Source: Pelecanus crispus
Taxonomy: Eukaryota > Chordata > Aves > Pelecaniformes > Pelecanidae
Direction of reading: 5' to 3'
Assembly (NCBI RefSeq): GCF_030463565.1
Contig: NC_134659.1
Coordinates: 7,758,511 to 7,822,510, forward strand
Length of the DNA stretch: 64,000 nt
The notes under the pieces are model-generated. The model was not told the DNA's origin. It saw nothing but the letters and a program-made list of their open reading frames with translations, and ran no database searches. Both the position numbers and the translations under genes were made by a program. Positions within the stretch are counted from its first letter, which is position 1. Each line of letters opens with the position of its first letter. Below, in pieces: positions 22,895-39,500 of this stretch.

Positions 22895-25450
22895 GCCGTG
22901 CAAGCGCCGTGCAACGTCCGGGAGCTGAGCACGGGGCTCCTGCGGCGTGCAAGGGCCGTGCAAGCGCCGTGCAACGCCTGCGAGCTGCGCACGGGGCTCC
23001 TGCGGCGTGCAAGGGCCGTGCAACGCCTGGGAGCTGTGCACGGGGCTCCTGCGGCGTGCAAGGGCCGTGCAACGCCTGGGAGCTGTGCACGGGGCTCCTG
23101 CGGCGTGCAAGGGCCGTGCAACGCCTGCGAGCTGCGCACGGGGCTCCTGCGGCGTGCAAGGGCCGTGCACGGGGCCATGCAAACACCTTGCAACGCCTGG
23201 GAGCTGTGCACGGGGCTCCTGCGGCGTGCAAGGGCCGTGCAACGCCTGGGAGCTGTGCACGGGGCTCCTGCGGCGTGCAAGGGCCGTGCAACGCCTGCGA
23301 GCTGCGCACGGGGCTCCTGCGGCGTGCAAGGGCCGTGCACGGGGCCATGCAAGCACCTTGCAACGCCTGGGAGCTGCGCACAGGGGCTCCTGCAGCGTGC
23401 AAGGGCCGTGCAAGCGCCGTGCAACGCCTGGGAGCTGTGCACGGGGCTCCTGCGGCGTGCAAGGGCCGTGCAACGCCTGGGAGCTGTGCACGGGGCTCCT
23501 GCGGCGTGCAAGGGCCGTGCAACGCCTGCGAGCTGCGCACGGGGCTCCTGCGGCGTGCAAGGGCCGTGCACGGGGCCATGCAAGCACCTTGCAAACGCCT
23601 GGGAGCTGCGCACGGGGCTCCTGCGGCGTGCAAGGGCCGTGCAAGCGCCGTGCAACGCCTGGGAGCTGCGCACGGGGGCTCCTGCGGCGTGCAAGGGCCG
23701 TGCAACGCCTGCGAGCTGCGCACGGGGCTCCTGCGGCGTGCAAGCGCCGTGCAACGCCTGGGAGCTGTGCACGGGGCTCCCCCCTGCCCTGCGGCGTGCA
23801 AGGGCCGTGCACGGGGCCATGCAAGCACCTTGCAACGCCTGCGAGCTGCACACGGGGCTCCTGCGGCGTGCAAGGGCCGTGCAAGCGCCGTGCAACGCCT
23901 GGGAGCTGTGCACGGGGCTCCTGCGGCGTGCAAGGGCCGTGCACGGGGCCCTGCCAGCGCTGTGCAACGCCTGGGAGCTGTGCACGGGGCTCCTGCGGCG
24001 TGCAAGGGCCATGCACGGGGCCCTGCCAGCGCTGTGCAATGCCTGGGAGCTGCGCATGGGGCTCCTGCGGCGTGCAGGCCGCCGTGCAAGCGCCGTGCAA
24101 CGCCTGGGAGCTGTGCACGGGGCTCCTGTGGCGTGCAAGGGCCGTGCACGGGGCCCTGCCAGCGCTGTGCAACGCCTGGGAGCTGTGCACGGGGCTCCCC
24201 CTGCCCTGCGGCGTGCAAGGGCCATTCCCAGGGCCATGCAAGCTCCGTGCAATGCCTGGGAGCTGTGCACGGGGCTCCTGCGGCGTGCAAGGGCCATGCA
24301 AGCGCCGTGCAACACCTGGGAGCTGCGCACAGGGCTCCTGCGGCGTGCAAGGGCTGTGCACGGGGCCCTGCCAGCGCCGTGCAACGCCTGGGAGCTGTGC
24401 ACGGAGCTCCTGCGGCGTGCAGGCGCCGTGCAAGCGCCGTGCAACGCCTGGGAGCTGCGCACGGGGCTCCTGCGGCGTGCAAGGGCCGTGCAAGCGCCGT
24501 GCAACGCCTGGGAGCTGCGCACGGGGCTCCTGCGGCATGCAGGGGCCGTGCAAGCGCCGTGCAATGCCCGGGAGCTGCGCACAGGGCTCCTGCGGCGTGC
24601 AAGGGCCGTGCACGGGGCCATGCAAGCGCCTTGCAACGCCTGGGAGCTGTGCACGGGGCTCCTGCGGCGTGCAAGGGCCGTGCAAGCTCCGTGCAACACC
24701 TGGGAGCTGCGCTCGGGGTTCCCCTGGCCCTGCGGCGTGCAAGGGCCGTGCACGGGGCCCTGCCAGCACCATGCAACTCCTGGGAGCTGCGCACGAGGCT
24801 GTGTCAGCCCTGCAGTGTGCAGGGGCTTTGCACAGGGCCGTGCAAGCTCCGTGCAATGCCTGGGAGCTGCGCTCGGGGCTGTGCCAGCCCTGCGGCGTGC
24901 AAGCCCCCGTGGTGTGCAAGGGCTTTACACAAGGCTCTGCTTTGCACAGGGCTCCCCCAGTCCTGCGGTGTGCAAGGGCCACACATGTGGCCCTGCAACC
25001 CCCGTGCAATGCACGTGAGCTTCGCACAAGGCTGTGCAAGCCCTGCAGCGTGCAGCAGCTGTGCACGAGGCCGTGCAAACTCCGTGCCATGCATGCGAGC
25101 TTTGCACGGGACATGCCAGACCTGCAGCGTGCAAGGTCCTACGAGCACCGTGCAACGCGTGCGAGCTGCACACGGGGCTCCCCCAGCACCACGGTGTGCA
25201 AGGGCCGTGCCACACGCGTGAGCTTCTCGTGGAGCCGCGTGGCGTGCAAGGGCCCTGCACGAGTGCGACGCGTGTGAGCTTTGCACGGGGCCGGCCGAGC
25301 CCTGCAGCACGCAAGGCCGTTGCACAAGGCCCCGCGAGCTCCCTGTGCAACGCACGTGAGCTTCGCACGGGGCCGTGCGAGCCCCGCAGCGGGCGGCAGC
25401 TGCGTGCAAGGCCGTGCGAGCTCCGTGCCACACGTGTGGGCTTCACACGG
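22895..25450. repeat. 49-bp minisatellite between SCARNA2 and ELAPOR1
   Basis: The unit contains GGGAGCTGTGCACGGGGCTC and CTGCGGCGTGCAAGGGCC (49 bp, or 61 bp with an extra GTGCAAGCGCC). Copies are regular on the left and decay steadily to the right after about 24700, so the array is older or less homogenised at its right end. Confidence 0.93.
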
Positions 25451-25589
25451 CGCCGCGCTTGTGCGGGGGAGCTGGGGCCGCGCAGGCGTGCGAGCCCCGT
25501 GCAGGGCGTGCGAGCCCCGTGTCACCCCCGCCCGGGGCACCCATGGGTGACACCGCAGCTGCGCTCCTCGGTGCGTTATTGGCAGCTGG

Positions 25590-30395
<4,806 letters not shown>

Positions 30396-30525
30396 GGGGG
30401 GCAGGTGGCGGCAGGTGCGCGCGCGGGGCCGGGCCGTTGGGGGGGGGGGAGGGGGGGAGGGGGCGGGGCGGCGGGGGCCGGTTCCCGCACGGGACCGATC
30501 GCTGCCGCCTCCACCCGCTGGCGCC
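30396..30525 (+). promoter_or_regulatory. ELAPOR1: ELAPOR1 CpG-rich promoter and 5' UTR
   Basis: Non-tandem CpG-dense DNA with GC boxes (GGGGCGGGGCGGCGGGGG near 30470) leads directly to the initiator ATG in context GGCGCCATGG. No TATA box is seen. Confidence 0.6.
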
Positions 30526-33500
30526 ATGGCCGGTACCGGTACCGGGGCTCGCTGGTTGCTGTGGCTGCTAGCCTTGACGGCCACCGTGCCAACCGGCCGC
30601 ACCGGGGAACGGCTGCACGTCTGCAAGGAGGTACCGGGATGGGGACGGGGGGGGGGGGCACCGGCAACCGGTACCACCCCCCGGTAGATGAAACCGTTCT
30701 CCGGTAGCACCGGGGATGCGGCTCCGGGGCTGGTCCCTATGGGATGGGGAGGGGCGGGGGGGGTCCCTACAGCGTGGCGGGACTGGCCGGTCCCCGGGGG
30801 GGTCGGGGGGGGGCAGAGCCCCCCCCCGACCCCCCCGGGGACCGGCCAGTCCCTAAGGGCTTCCGTTATAACCGGAGGAGGGGTCCCATGGGCTCCATCA
30901 CCTATAGGGCGCCCTATATGCACCCCCCCGTAAAAGGGGGGGGCTCCTCGGGGTCCCCTCTAGCGCAGCATCGGGGCGGATAAAGTCGCTTTGCTATCGA
31001 GGGGGGGGGGGTCCCCAACCGGTGTCACCCCCTCCAGCCCCACGGCGGTGACCCCCAGGTTGGTCCCCGTATCCCCGGCGGCTGCTGAGATGTTGGGGGG
31101 GGGCCCCAAACCCCCCTGCATGCCCCCTAAACCCCCCCCAAACCCTGCCCGGGGGTGACACGCGTGTGTCCCCATCGGCCACGTGTCCATCCCGGCCTGG
31201 CACGCGGTGGCTGAGGGGGGGCAAAAGTGACCTGCGAGGACAAACCGGGGCGGGGGGCTCCAGGGACAGCGGGGCTGGGGCGAGCCCCCCCCCCGCCAGC
31301 TTCCAAATTTCCTCCAAATTTCCCTCCCCGGGGGCCTGCGCTCACCCTCCGCGGCGTCCCCCCCCCCCCCCGGCTCTCCCCGACCTGCGGCCGCTTTTCA
31401 TCTGGGCCAGAAATTTTTTTTTTTTTTTTTTTTTGTGCCGTGATCCAATTTTTTTTTTATTATATTTTTTTTTTTTGGTGCGTTCCACGGCCCGGAGCTG
31501 GAAACGATAGCTGGTGCCCGTCCCCGGGAGGGATCGCTCCCACGGAGGTTACGTCCCCCGTGCCCCCCGCCATTGGGGACAGACCCCCCCCCCCGGTGAC
31601 GGTGCCAGCCCGGGGTCCCCCCCTCCCGCTGCAGAGCCGCGCTGGGGCTGAATTAGGTCGATTTATTTTGATTTTTTAAAAAAAAAAAAAAAATTCAGCC
31701 TTTACAAAGGCAAGCGATTAACATCGCTCATCCCGGCCCCCTCGGCTCCGCGCTGGGCTGGGATGAAGTTTGGGAAGAGGGGAACCCCCCCCCCCCCCCC
31801 GGCTTCTTCCCAAGGGAATCCCTCAGGAGCAAGAGCGACGTTGGGTGCTCGGGGGTGCTGAGAGCCGGGGTGGCCCCGGGGGTCCCCCCGGTCCTGGCCG
31901 GGGCGGTGGGCACCCCGCTCTGCGCCCCCGTCCCGCGGCCGTGGGGGGCTCGGTGCTGCCCGTACGTGGGCAGGGGCTGCCGCAGGCAGAGCCTTCGCCC
32001 CCCCTTTCCCCCCGCCATCGCCGCCGTTTCCAGCCGACGGGAAACATCAAAGCCTTGTTTTCTCGCCAACCTGCCACGCTCCGGCGTCTGCCGGGAACAC
32101 GAAGCCACGACGCCCGGCTCGGAAACCCCAGGGATGCTGCAACGGCGGGGTGTGGGGGGGTGCAGCGTCGCTCCCTCGCCCCCCCGGTACCCCACCGCGC
32201 CGGCATCCACCGCGGAGCAGCCAGATCCGGCCTTCGGCCTGCCCGGGAGATTAACCACGCCGGCCGGGCTTCGCCTGCCCTCGGCGTCGCCTCCTCGCCG
32301 GCCTTGAGCCAGCCCCGGCTTGGAGGCAGCCGGCGGCGCGGGGGGGTCACGGTGCCCCGCTCTCCCCAGCCCTTCGCCTTTCCTCCCGGCTGCGCCCTGC
32401 TCCGGCACCCAGCCGGCGGCACTGCCGAGGGGTGCTCCCGCCGCGGCTCCCGAGCGGGACGGCGCATCCGGGTTTAATGAGCAACGCGTGCTGCGGCGCT
32501 TGGGCCGCGCCAAGGCAAAGGGTGCCATGGTGGAGACGGTGCCGTGCCGGGGACGGTGCCATGGTGGAGACGGTGCCGTGCCGGGGACGGTGCCATGCTG
32601 GGGACGGTGCCATGCTGGGGACGGTGCCGTGCCAGGGACGGTGCCGTGCCGGGGACGGTGCCGTGCCAGGGACGGTGCCATGCTGGGGACGGTGCTGTGC
32701 CGGGGATGGTGCCATGCCGGTGCCATGCCAGGGACGGTGCCATGCCAGGGACGGTGCCGTGCCAGGGACGGTGCCATGCTGGGGACGGTGCCATGCTGGG
32801 GACGGTGCCGTGCCAGGGACGGTGCCGTGCCGGGGACGGTGCCGTGCCAGGGACGGTGCCGTGCCGGGGATGGTGCCGTGCCAGGGACGGTGCCGTGCCA
32901 GGGACGGTGCCATGCTGGGGACGGTGCTGTGCCAGGGATGGTGCCATGCCGGTGCCGTGCCGGGGACGGTGCCGTGCCGGGGATGGTGCCGTGCCAGGGA
33001 CGGTGCCGTGCCAGGGACGGTGCCATGCTGGGGACGGTGCTGTGCCAGGGATGGTGCCATGCCGGTGCCGTGCCAGGGACGGTGCCGTGCCAGGGACGGT
33101 GCCGTGCCGGGGATGGTGCCGTGCCAGGGACGGTGCCGTGCCAGGGACGGTGCCATGCTGGGGACGGTGCTGTGCCAGGGATGGTGCCAGGGACGGTGCC
33201 GTGCCAGGGACGGTGCCGTGCCGGGGACGGTGCCGTGCTGGGGACGGTGCTGTGCCGGGGATGGTGCCATGCTGGTGCCATGCCAGGGACGGTGCCGTGC
33301 CGGGGATGGTGCCATGCTGGGGACGGTGCCGTGCCGGGGATGGTGCCATGCCGGTGCCGTGCCAGGGACGGTGCCGTGCCGGGGATGGTGCCATGCTGGG
33401 GACGGTGCCGTGCCGGGGATGGTGCCATGCCGGTGCCGTGCCGGGAACGGTGCCATGCCAGGGACGGTGCCGTGCCAGGGACGGTGCCATGCTGGGGATG

Positions 33501-36500
33501 GTGCCGTGCCAGGGATGGTGCCATCGGCTCGCCGGCGCTCGGGGGTCTCGGCCCAGGGCCCGGCAGTGCCGGTTGCCTTCGCTGTGCCGGGGCTCTCGTC
33601 CCATGGGGAGGTCAGGGAGGTCCCTGGCACGTGAGCGTGGCCCGGGTGACCCCGCAGCCCTCCCCGGGGTTTGGCGTCCCCGGGGACACGTCCTGGGGCG
33701 GGGGGGGGGACATGTCCTGCCTGAATTCCCCCCCCTCGGCATCCCCTGGCCTCAGCATCTCCCCAGCCCCGGATCCCTCCAGCCCCCGGCGTCCCCTGGG
33801 AGCCCAGCATGGCCCTGCCCCCAGCACCCCCCCCCGAGCACCCCCCGCCCCCAGCACCCCCCACCCTCAGCACCCCCCACCCTGAGCACCCCCCCATCCC
33901 CAGTACCCCCCACCCTGAGCACCCTTCACCCTCAGCACCCCCCACCCTAAGCACCCCCCCAGCACCCCCCACCCTCAGCACCCCCCACCCTGAGCACCCC
34001 CCCACCCTCAGCACCCCCCACCCTGAGCACCCCCCTGCCCCCAGCTCAACCCCACCCTGAGCATCCCCCACCCTGAGCACCCTTCACCCTCAGCACCCCC
34101 CACCCTAAGCACCCCCCCAGCAACCCCTCCACCCTGAGCACCCCCCTGTCCCCAGCACCCCCACCCTGAGCACCCCCTGCCCCAGCAACCCCCCCCACCC
34201 TCAGCACCCCCTTGCCCCCAGCACCCCCCATCCCCAGCACCCCCCCACCCTGAGCACCCCCCTGCCCCCAGCACCCCCACCCTGAGCACCCCCTGCCCCA
34301 GCAACCCCCCCACCCTGAGCACCCCCCTGCCCCCAGCACCCCCACCCTGAGCCCCCACCCCCCGAGCACCCCCCTGCCCCCAGCACCCCCACCCTGAGCC
34401 CCCCCCACCCTGAGCACCCCCTGCCCCCAGCACCCCCACCCTGAGCACCCCCCTGCCCCAGCAACCCCCCCACCCTGAGCACCCCCCTGCCCCCAGCACC
34501 CCCACCCTGAGCACCCCCTGCCCCAGCAACCCCCCCACCCTGAGCACCCCCTTGCCCCCAGCACCCCCACCCTGAGCCCCCACCCCCCGAGCACCCCCCT
34601 GCCCCCAGCACCCCCACCCTGAGCACCCCCCACCCTGAGCACCCCCCTGCCCCCAGCACCCCCACCCTGAGCACCCCCCTGCCCCCAGCACCCCCACCCT
34701 GAGCACCCCCTTGCCCCCAGCACCCCCACCCTGAGCCCCCACCCCCCGAGCACCCCCCTGCCCCCAGCACCCCCACCCTGAGCCCCCCCCACCCTGAGCA
34801 CCCCCCTGCCCCCAGCACCCCCACCCTGAGCACCCCCTGCCCCAGCAACCCCCCCACCCTAAGCACCCCCCTGCCCCCAGCACCCCCACCCTGAGCACCC
34901 CCTGCCCCAGCAACCCCCCCACCCTGAGCACCCCCTTGCCCCCAGCACCCCCACCCTGAGCACCCCCTGCCCCAGCAACCCCCCCACCCTGAGCACCCCC
35001 CTGCCCCCAGCACCCCCACCCTGAGCCCCCACCCCCCGAGCACCCCCCTGCCCCCAGCACCCCCACCCTGAGCCCCCCCCACCCTGAGCACCCCCCTGCC
35101 CCCAGCACCCCCACCCTGAGCCCCCCCCACCCTGAGCACCCCCTGCCCCCACCCCCCCAGGTTGGGGCTGAGCCGGGGCTCTGGGCGCTGCGGGACGTCG
35201 CACCGGCTTAAACCAAAACCACCGCCACGAGGGGCGGCCGGCGCGGGGGGGGGGGGGGCAGCCCCCCATGGGGGGGAGCGCCGGGGCGGGTGGGGGTCTC
35301 GGGGCCGCAGCAATCCCCGGGCGCGTTTTTCTCTTCCAGTCCGAGTACCACTACGAGTACACGGCATGCGACAGCACGGGCTCGCGGTGGAGGGTGGCCG
35401 TGCCACACACGCCGGGACTCTGCACCGGCCTGCCCGACCCCGTCAAGGGCACCGAGTGCTGTAAGGCTGGGGGGGCGGCGGGGGGCGGCTGGGGGGTCCC
35501 GGGGTGCGGGAAGGCCGGGGAAAGCAGGGGGAGGCGGGGGTGGGAAGGGGAGCAGCGAGGCGCCGCGCGGCTTTCCATCAGCTCCGTGGCACCGCCGGTG
35601 CCTTCGAAGGTGGCGACGGGACCTGTCTGCTCGGCGGCCGTCGGCGCTCGGCGCTGCCAGCTCGGCACCGGGAAGGCCGGGATGCGACGAGGGGGATGGA
35701 GACCCACCGCCCCCTCCCCAAGCTTCGCGGGGGCCGGGGCTCGGCAGCGCGCTTCTGCCGGGGGTCGCATCCTGCTCGGCGCTCGCCGCTTTTTTTTAAC
35801 GAGCTGGCGGTCCGGCGGGGCGGTGCGCCGCGGAGTTGCCAAAAATCATAAAATGGGGCAGGGTCTGCCGTGGGGCCGTGCGGCGACGCCGGCGACGGGG
35901 CATCCCCGCGCCGGCCAAGCGCCTCCGCTCGCGGGGAGCCACGCGAAAAGCGGAGCTGAGGATGCCGAGGCCGAAGGGGCGCCGGGGGCGACCACCCTGA
36001 CCCCTCCTCGTCGCCCCGTGGGCAGCTTTCTCCTGCAAGGCGGGCGAGTTCCTGGACATGAAGGCGCAGGCGTGCAAGCCCTGCGCGGAGGGCACCTACT
36101 CGCTGGGCACCGGCGTCCGCTTCGACGAGTGGGATGAGGTGCCCCACGGCTTCGCCAACGTCGCCACCAACCTGGAGGTCGACGACGGCTTCGGCGAGGC
36201 GGTGGAGAACTGCACGGCGTGAGTCGTCGCGCCGCCGGCACGGCTCGTCCCGCTCGCGGGAAGCGGGAGGGCTGGAGCCCGGCGGCTGCTCGCCGGGAGG
36301 GTGCGCGGGGACTCGGCCGCCCCGGCGCAGCGGGGATGGGCACGGGGCAGCAACGAGCAGGATGGGTGCTGCGACAGCTCCGGGCATAAATAGCACCCCG
36401 TTTCCCCAACACCTCTGGGCATAAATAGCACCCCATTTCCTCGACACCCTGTGCATAAATGGCACCCCATTTCCTTGACACCCCGTGCATAAATGGCACC

Positions 36501-39500
36501 CCATTTCCCCAACACCTTGGTGCATAAATGGCACCCCATTTCCTCGACACCTCTGTGCCTAAATAGCACCCCATTTCCCCGACAGCTCCGTGCATAAATG
36601 GCACCCCCATTTCCTCGACACCCCGTGCATAAATGGCACCCCATTTCCTCGACACCTCTGTGCCTAAATAGCACCCCATTTCCCCGACACCTCTGTGCAT
36701 AAATGGCACCCCATTTCCTCGACACCCCGTGCATAAATGGCACCCCCATTTCCCCCGACACCTCTGTGCATAAATGGCACCCCATTTCCTCGACACCTCC
36801 GTGCATAAGTAGCACCCCGTTTCCTCGACACCCCGTGCATAAATAGCACCCCATTTCCCTGACACCACGTGCATAAATAGCACCCCATTTTCTTGACACC
36901 CCATGCATAAATAGCACCCCATTTCCTCAACACCTCTGTGCATAAATAGCACCCCATTTCCCTGACACCCTGTGCATAAATAGCACCCCGTTTCCCCAAC
37001 ACCTCTGTGCATAAATAGCACCCCATTTCCCTGACACCCCATGCATAAATAGCACCCCATTTCCTCGACACCTCCGTGCATAAGTAGCACCCCGTTTCCC
37101 TGACACCCTGTGCATAAATAGCACCCCATTTCCCCGACACCCTGTGCATAAATGGCACCCCCATTTCCCCAACACCTTGGTGCATAAATGGCACCCCATT
37201 TCCTCGGCACCTCTGTGCCTAAATAGCACCCCATTTCCCCGACAGCTCTGTGCATAAATAGCACCCCATTTCCTCGACACCCCGTGCATAAATGGCACCC
37301 CATTTCCCCGACACCTCTGTGCATAAATGGCACCCCATTTCCTCGACACCTCCGTGCATAAGTAGCACCCCGTTTCCTCGACACCCCGTGCATAAAAAGC
37401 ACCCCATTTCCCTGACACCACGTGCATAAATAGCACCCCCATTTTCTTGACACCCCATGCATAAATAGCACCCCATTTCCTCGACACCTCTGTGCATAAA
37501 TAGCACCCCATTTCCCTGACACCCTGTGCATAAATAGCACCCCATTTTTTTGACACCCCGTGCATAAATGGCACCCCCATTTCCCTGACACCCTGTGCAT
37601 AAATAGCACCCCATTTCCTCGACACCTCTGTGCATAAATAGCACCCCATTTCCCTGACACCCTGTGCATAAATAGCACCCCATTTCCTCGACACCTCTGT
37701 GCCTAAATAGCACCCCATTTCCTCGACACCCCGTGCATAAATAGCACCCCATTTCCCCAACACCCTGTGCATAAATGGCACCCCATTTCCCCAACACCTT
37801 GGTGCATAAATGGCACCCCATTTCCTCGACACCTCTGGGCATAAATAGCACCCCAATTCCCCGACACCCCGTGCATAAATGGCACCCCCATTTTCCCTGA
37901 CAGCCCATCCCCCGCTCTCCGTCCCCCTCCCCGGGAGGCGATGCCGGCAGGGTGCCGCGGGGGACACCCCGGCCGCGGCAAGGGGACACCCACAGCATCA
38001 TCCCCGCCCGCTGTGGCAGCACCCCAGCCCCATGGGACACCCGCACCAGCCCTCCTTCAGAGACGGAGCACCCATGGGAGCCCCCCACCCTTACGGTGGG
38101 AGCCGGCACCTTTATTTTCCGCCGCGGCCCTTTGCTGGGCGCCAGCCGCCACCGAACGCTCCCGCCAGCCGGTTGCGCCGGCAGCCGCCGCGGCATTTAT
38201 GCAACTTGCAAATGTAACCTACTTCCAGCAGCGCTTTAATTATTCAGCCGCCGTCCCCGGCGCGGCGGGATCCCCCTCTCCTCCTCCTCCTCCTCCTCGC
38301 AGCCCACCCGCCTCTCGCTGGCGCGCTGGGGGACCGGCTGCGGGGGCGAAGGTCCCCCAGGGATAAGGGTCCGGCGGCGGCACGGTGACATGTCCCCTTG
38401 GCTGTCCCCAGCGCCCAGCTCTCCATCCCCAGCGGTCCCCGTGCTGTCCCCAAGCCCCGCGCTGTCCCCAGGCCTCCCCCCGGCTCCGGGCGCCGTCGCC
38501 ATCCCGGCTGCCGCGGGGTGCGGACCGGTGACGGAGCCCCGCCGTCTGTGCCGCCCACCCCAGGTCGACGTGGGTGCCGCTGGGCGACTACATGGCCTCC
38601 AACACGGACGAGTGCACGGCCACCCTGATGTACGCCGTCAACCTCAAGCAGTCGGGCACCGTCTCCTTCGAGTACATCTACCCCGACAGCAGCATCGTCT
38701 TCGAGTTCTTTGTAGGTGCTGGGGACCGGAGGGGTGCAGGGCTGGAGGGTGGGGGTCCCTGGGGGCATGGGGGGGGGGGTCCCTGGGGGCATGAAGGGGT
38801 CATTGGGGACATGGAGGGGTCCTTGGGGATGTGGGAAGGGTCCCTGGGGCCATGGGGGGGTCATTGGGGACATGGGGGGGGTCCATGGGGTCATTGGGGG
38901 GTTCCTTGGGGACATGGTGGGGGTCCCTGGGGCCATGGAGGGGTCCCTGGGGATATGGGGGGGTCCCTGGGGACATGGGGGCGTCCATGGGGACATGGAG
39001 GGGGTCATTTGGGACATGGAGGGGGTCCCTGGGGACATGGGGGGCGTCCCTGGGATCATGGAGGGGGTCATTTGGGATGTGGAGGGGGTCCCTGGGGACA
39101 TGGGGGCATCCCTGGGATCATGGAGGGGGACATTTGGGACATGGAGGGGGTCCCTGGGATCATGGAGGGGGTCATCTGAGACATGGAGGGGGTCTCTGGG
39201 GACATGGGGGGCGTCCCTGGGGACATGGGGGCATCCCTGGGATCATGGAGGAGGACATTTGGGACATGGAGGGGGTCCCTGGGATCATGGAGGGGGTCAT
39301 TTGGGACATGGAGGGGGTCCCTGGGGATACAGTGGGGGTCCCTGGGGACATCGGGAGGGTCCCTGGGGACATGGTGAAGGTACCTGGTGACATGGGGAGG
39401 TCCCTGGGAACACGAGGGGGTTCCTTGGGGCCATGGTGGGGGTCCCTGGGGCCATAGGGGGGTCATTTGGGACATGGAGGGGGTCCCTGGGGACATGGTG

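Noticed and set aside
18374-25114. A 2,246-codon minus-strand open frame and similar giant frames over arrays
   Set aside because: It runs through several unrelated minisatellites and the SCARNA2 locus. The protein is low-complexity repeats ([27 protein letters not shown]) that simply translate the repeat unit.
31650-31700. A16 tract considered as a retrogene or SINE tail
   Set aside because: No upstream coding remnant, target-site duplication or SINE-like body is recognisable; it reads as a simple T/A tract.
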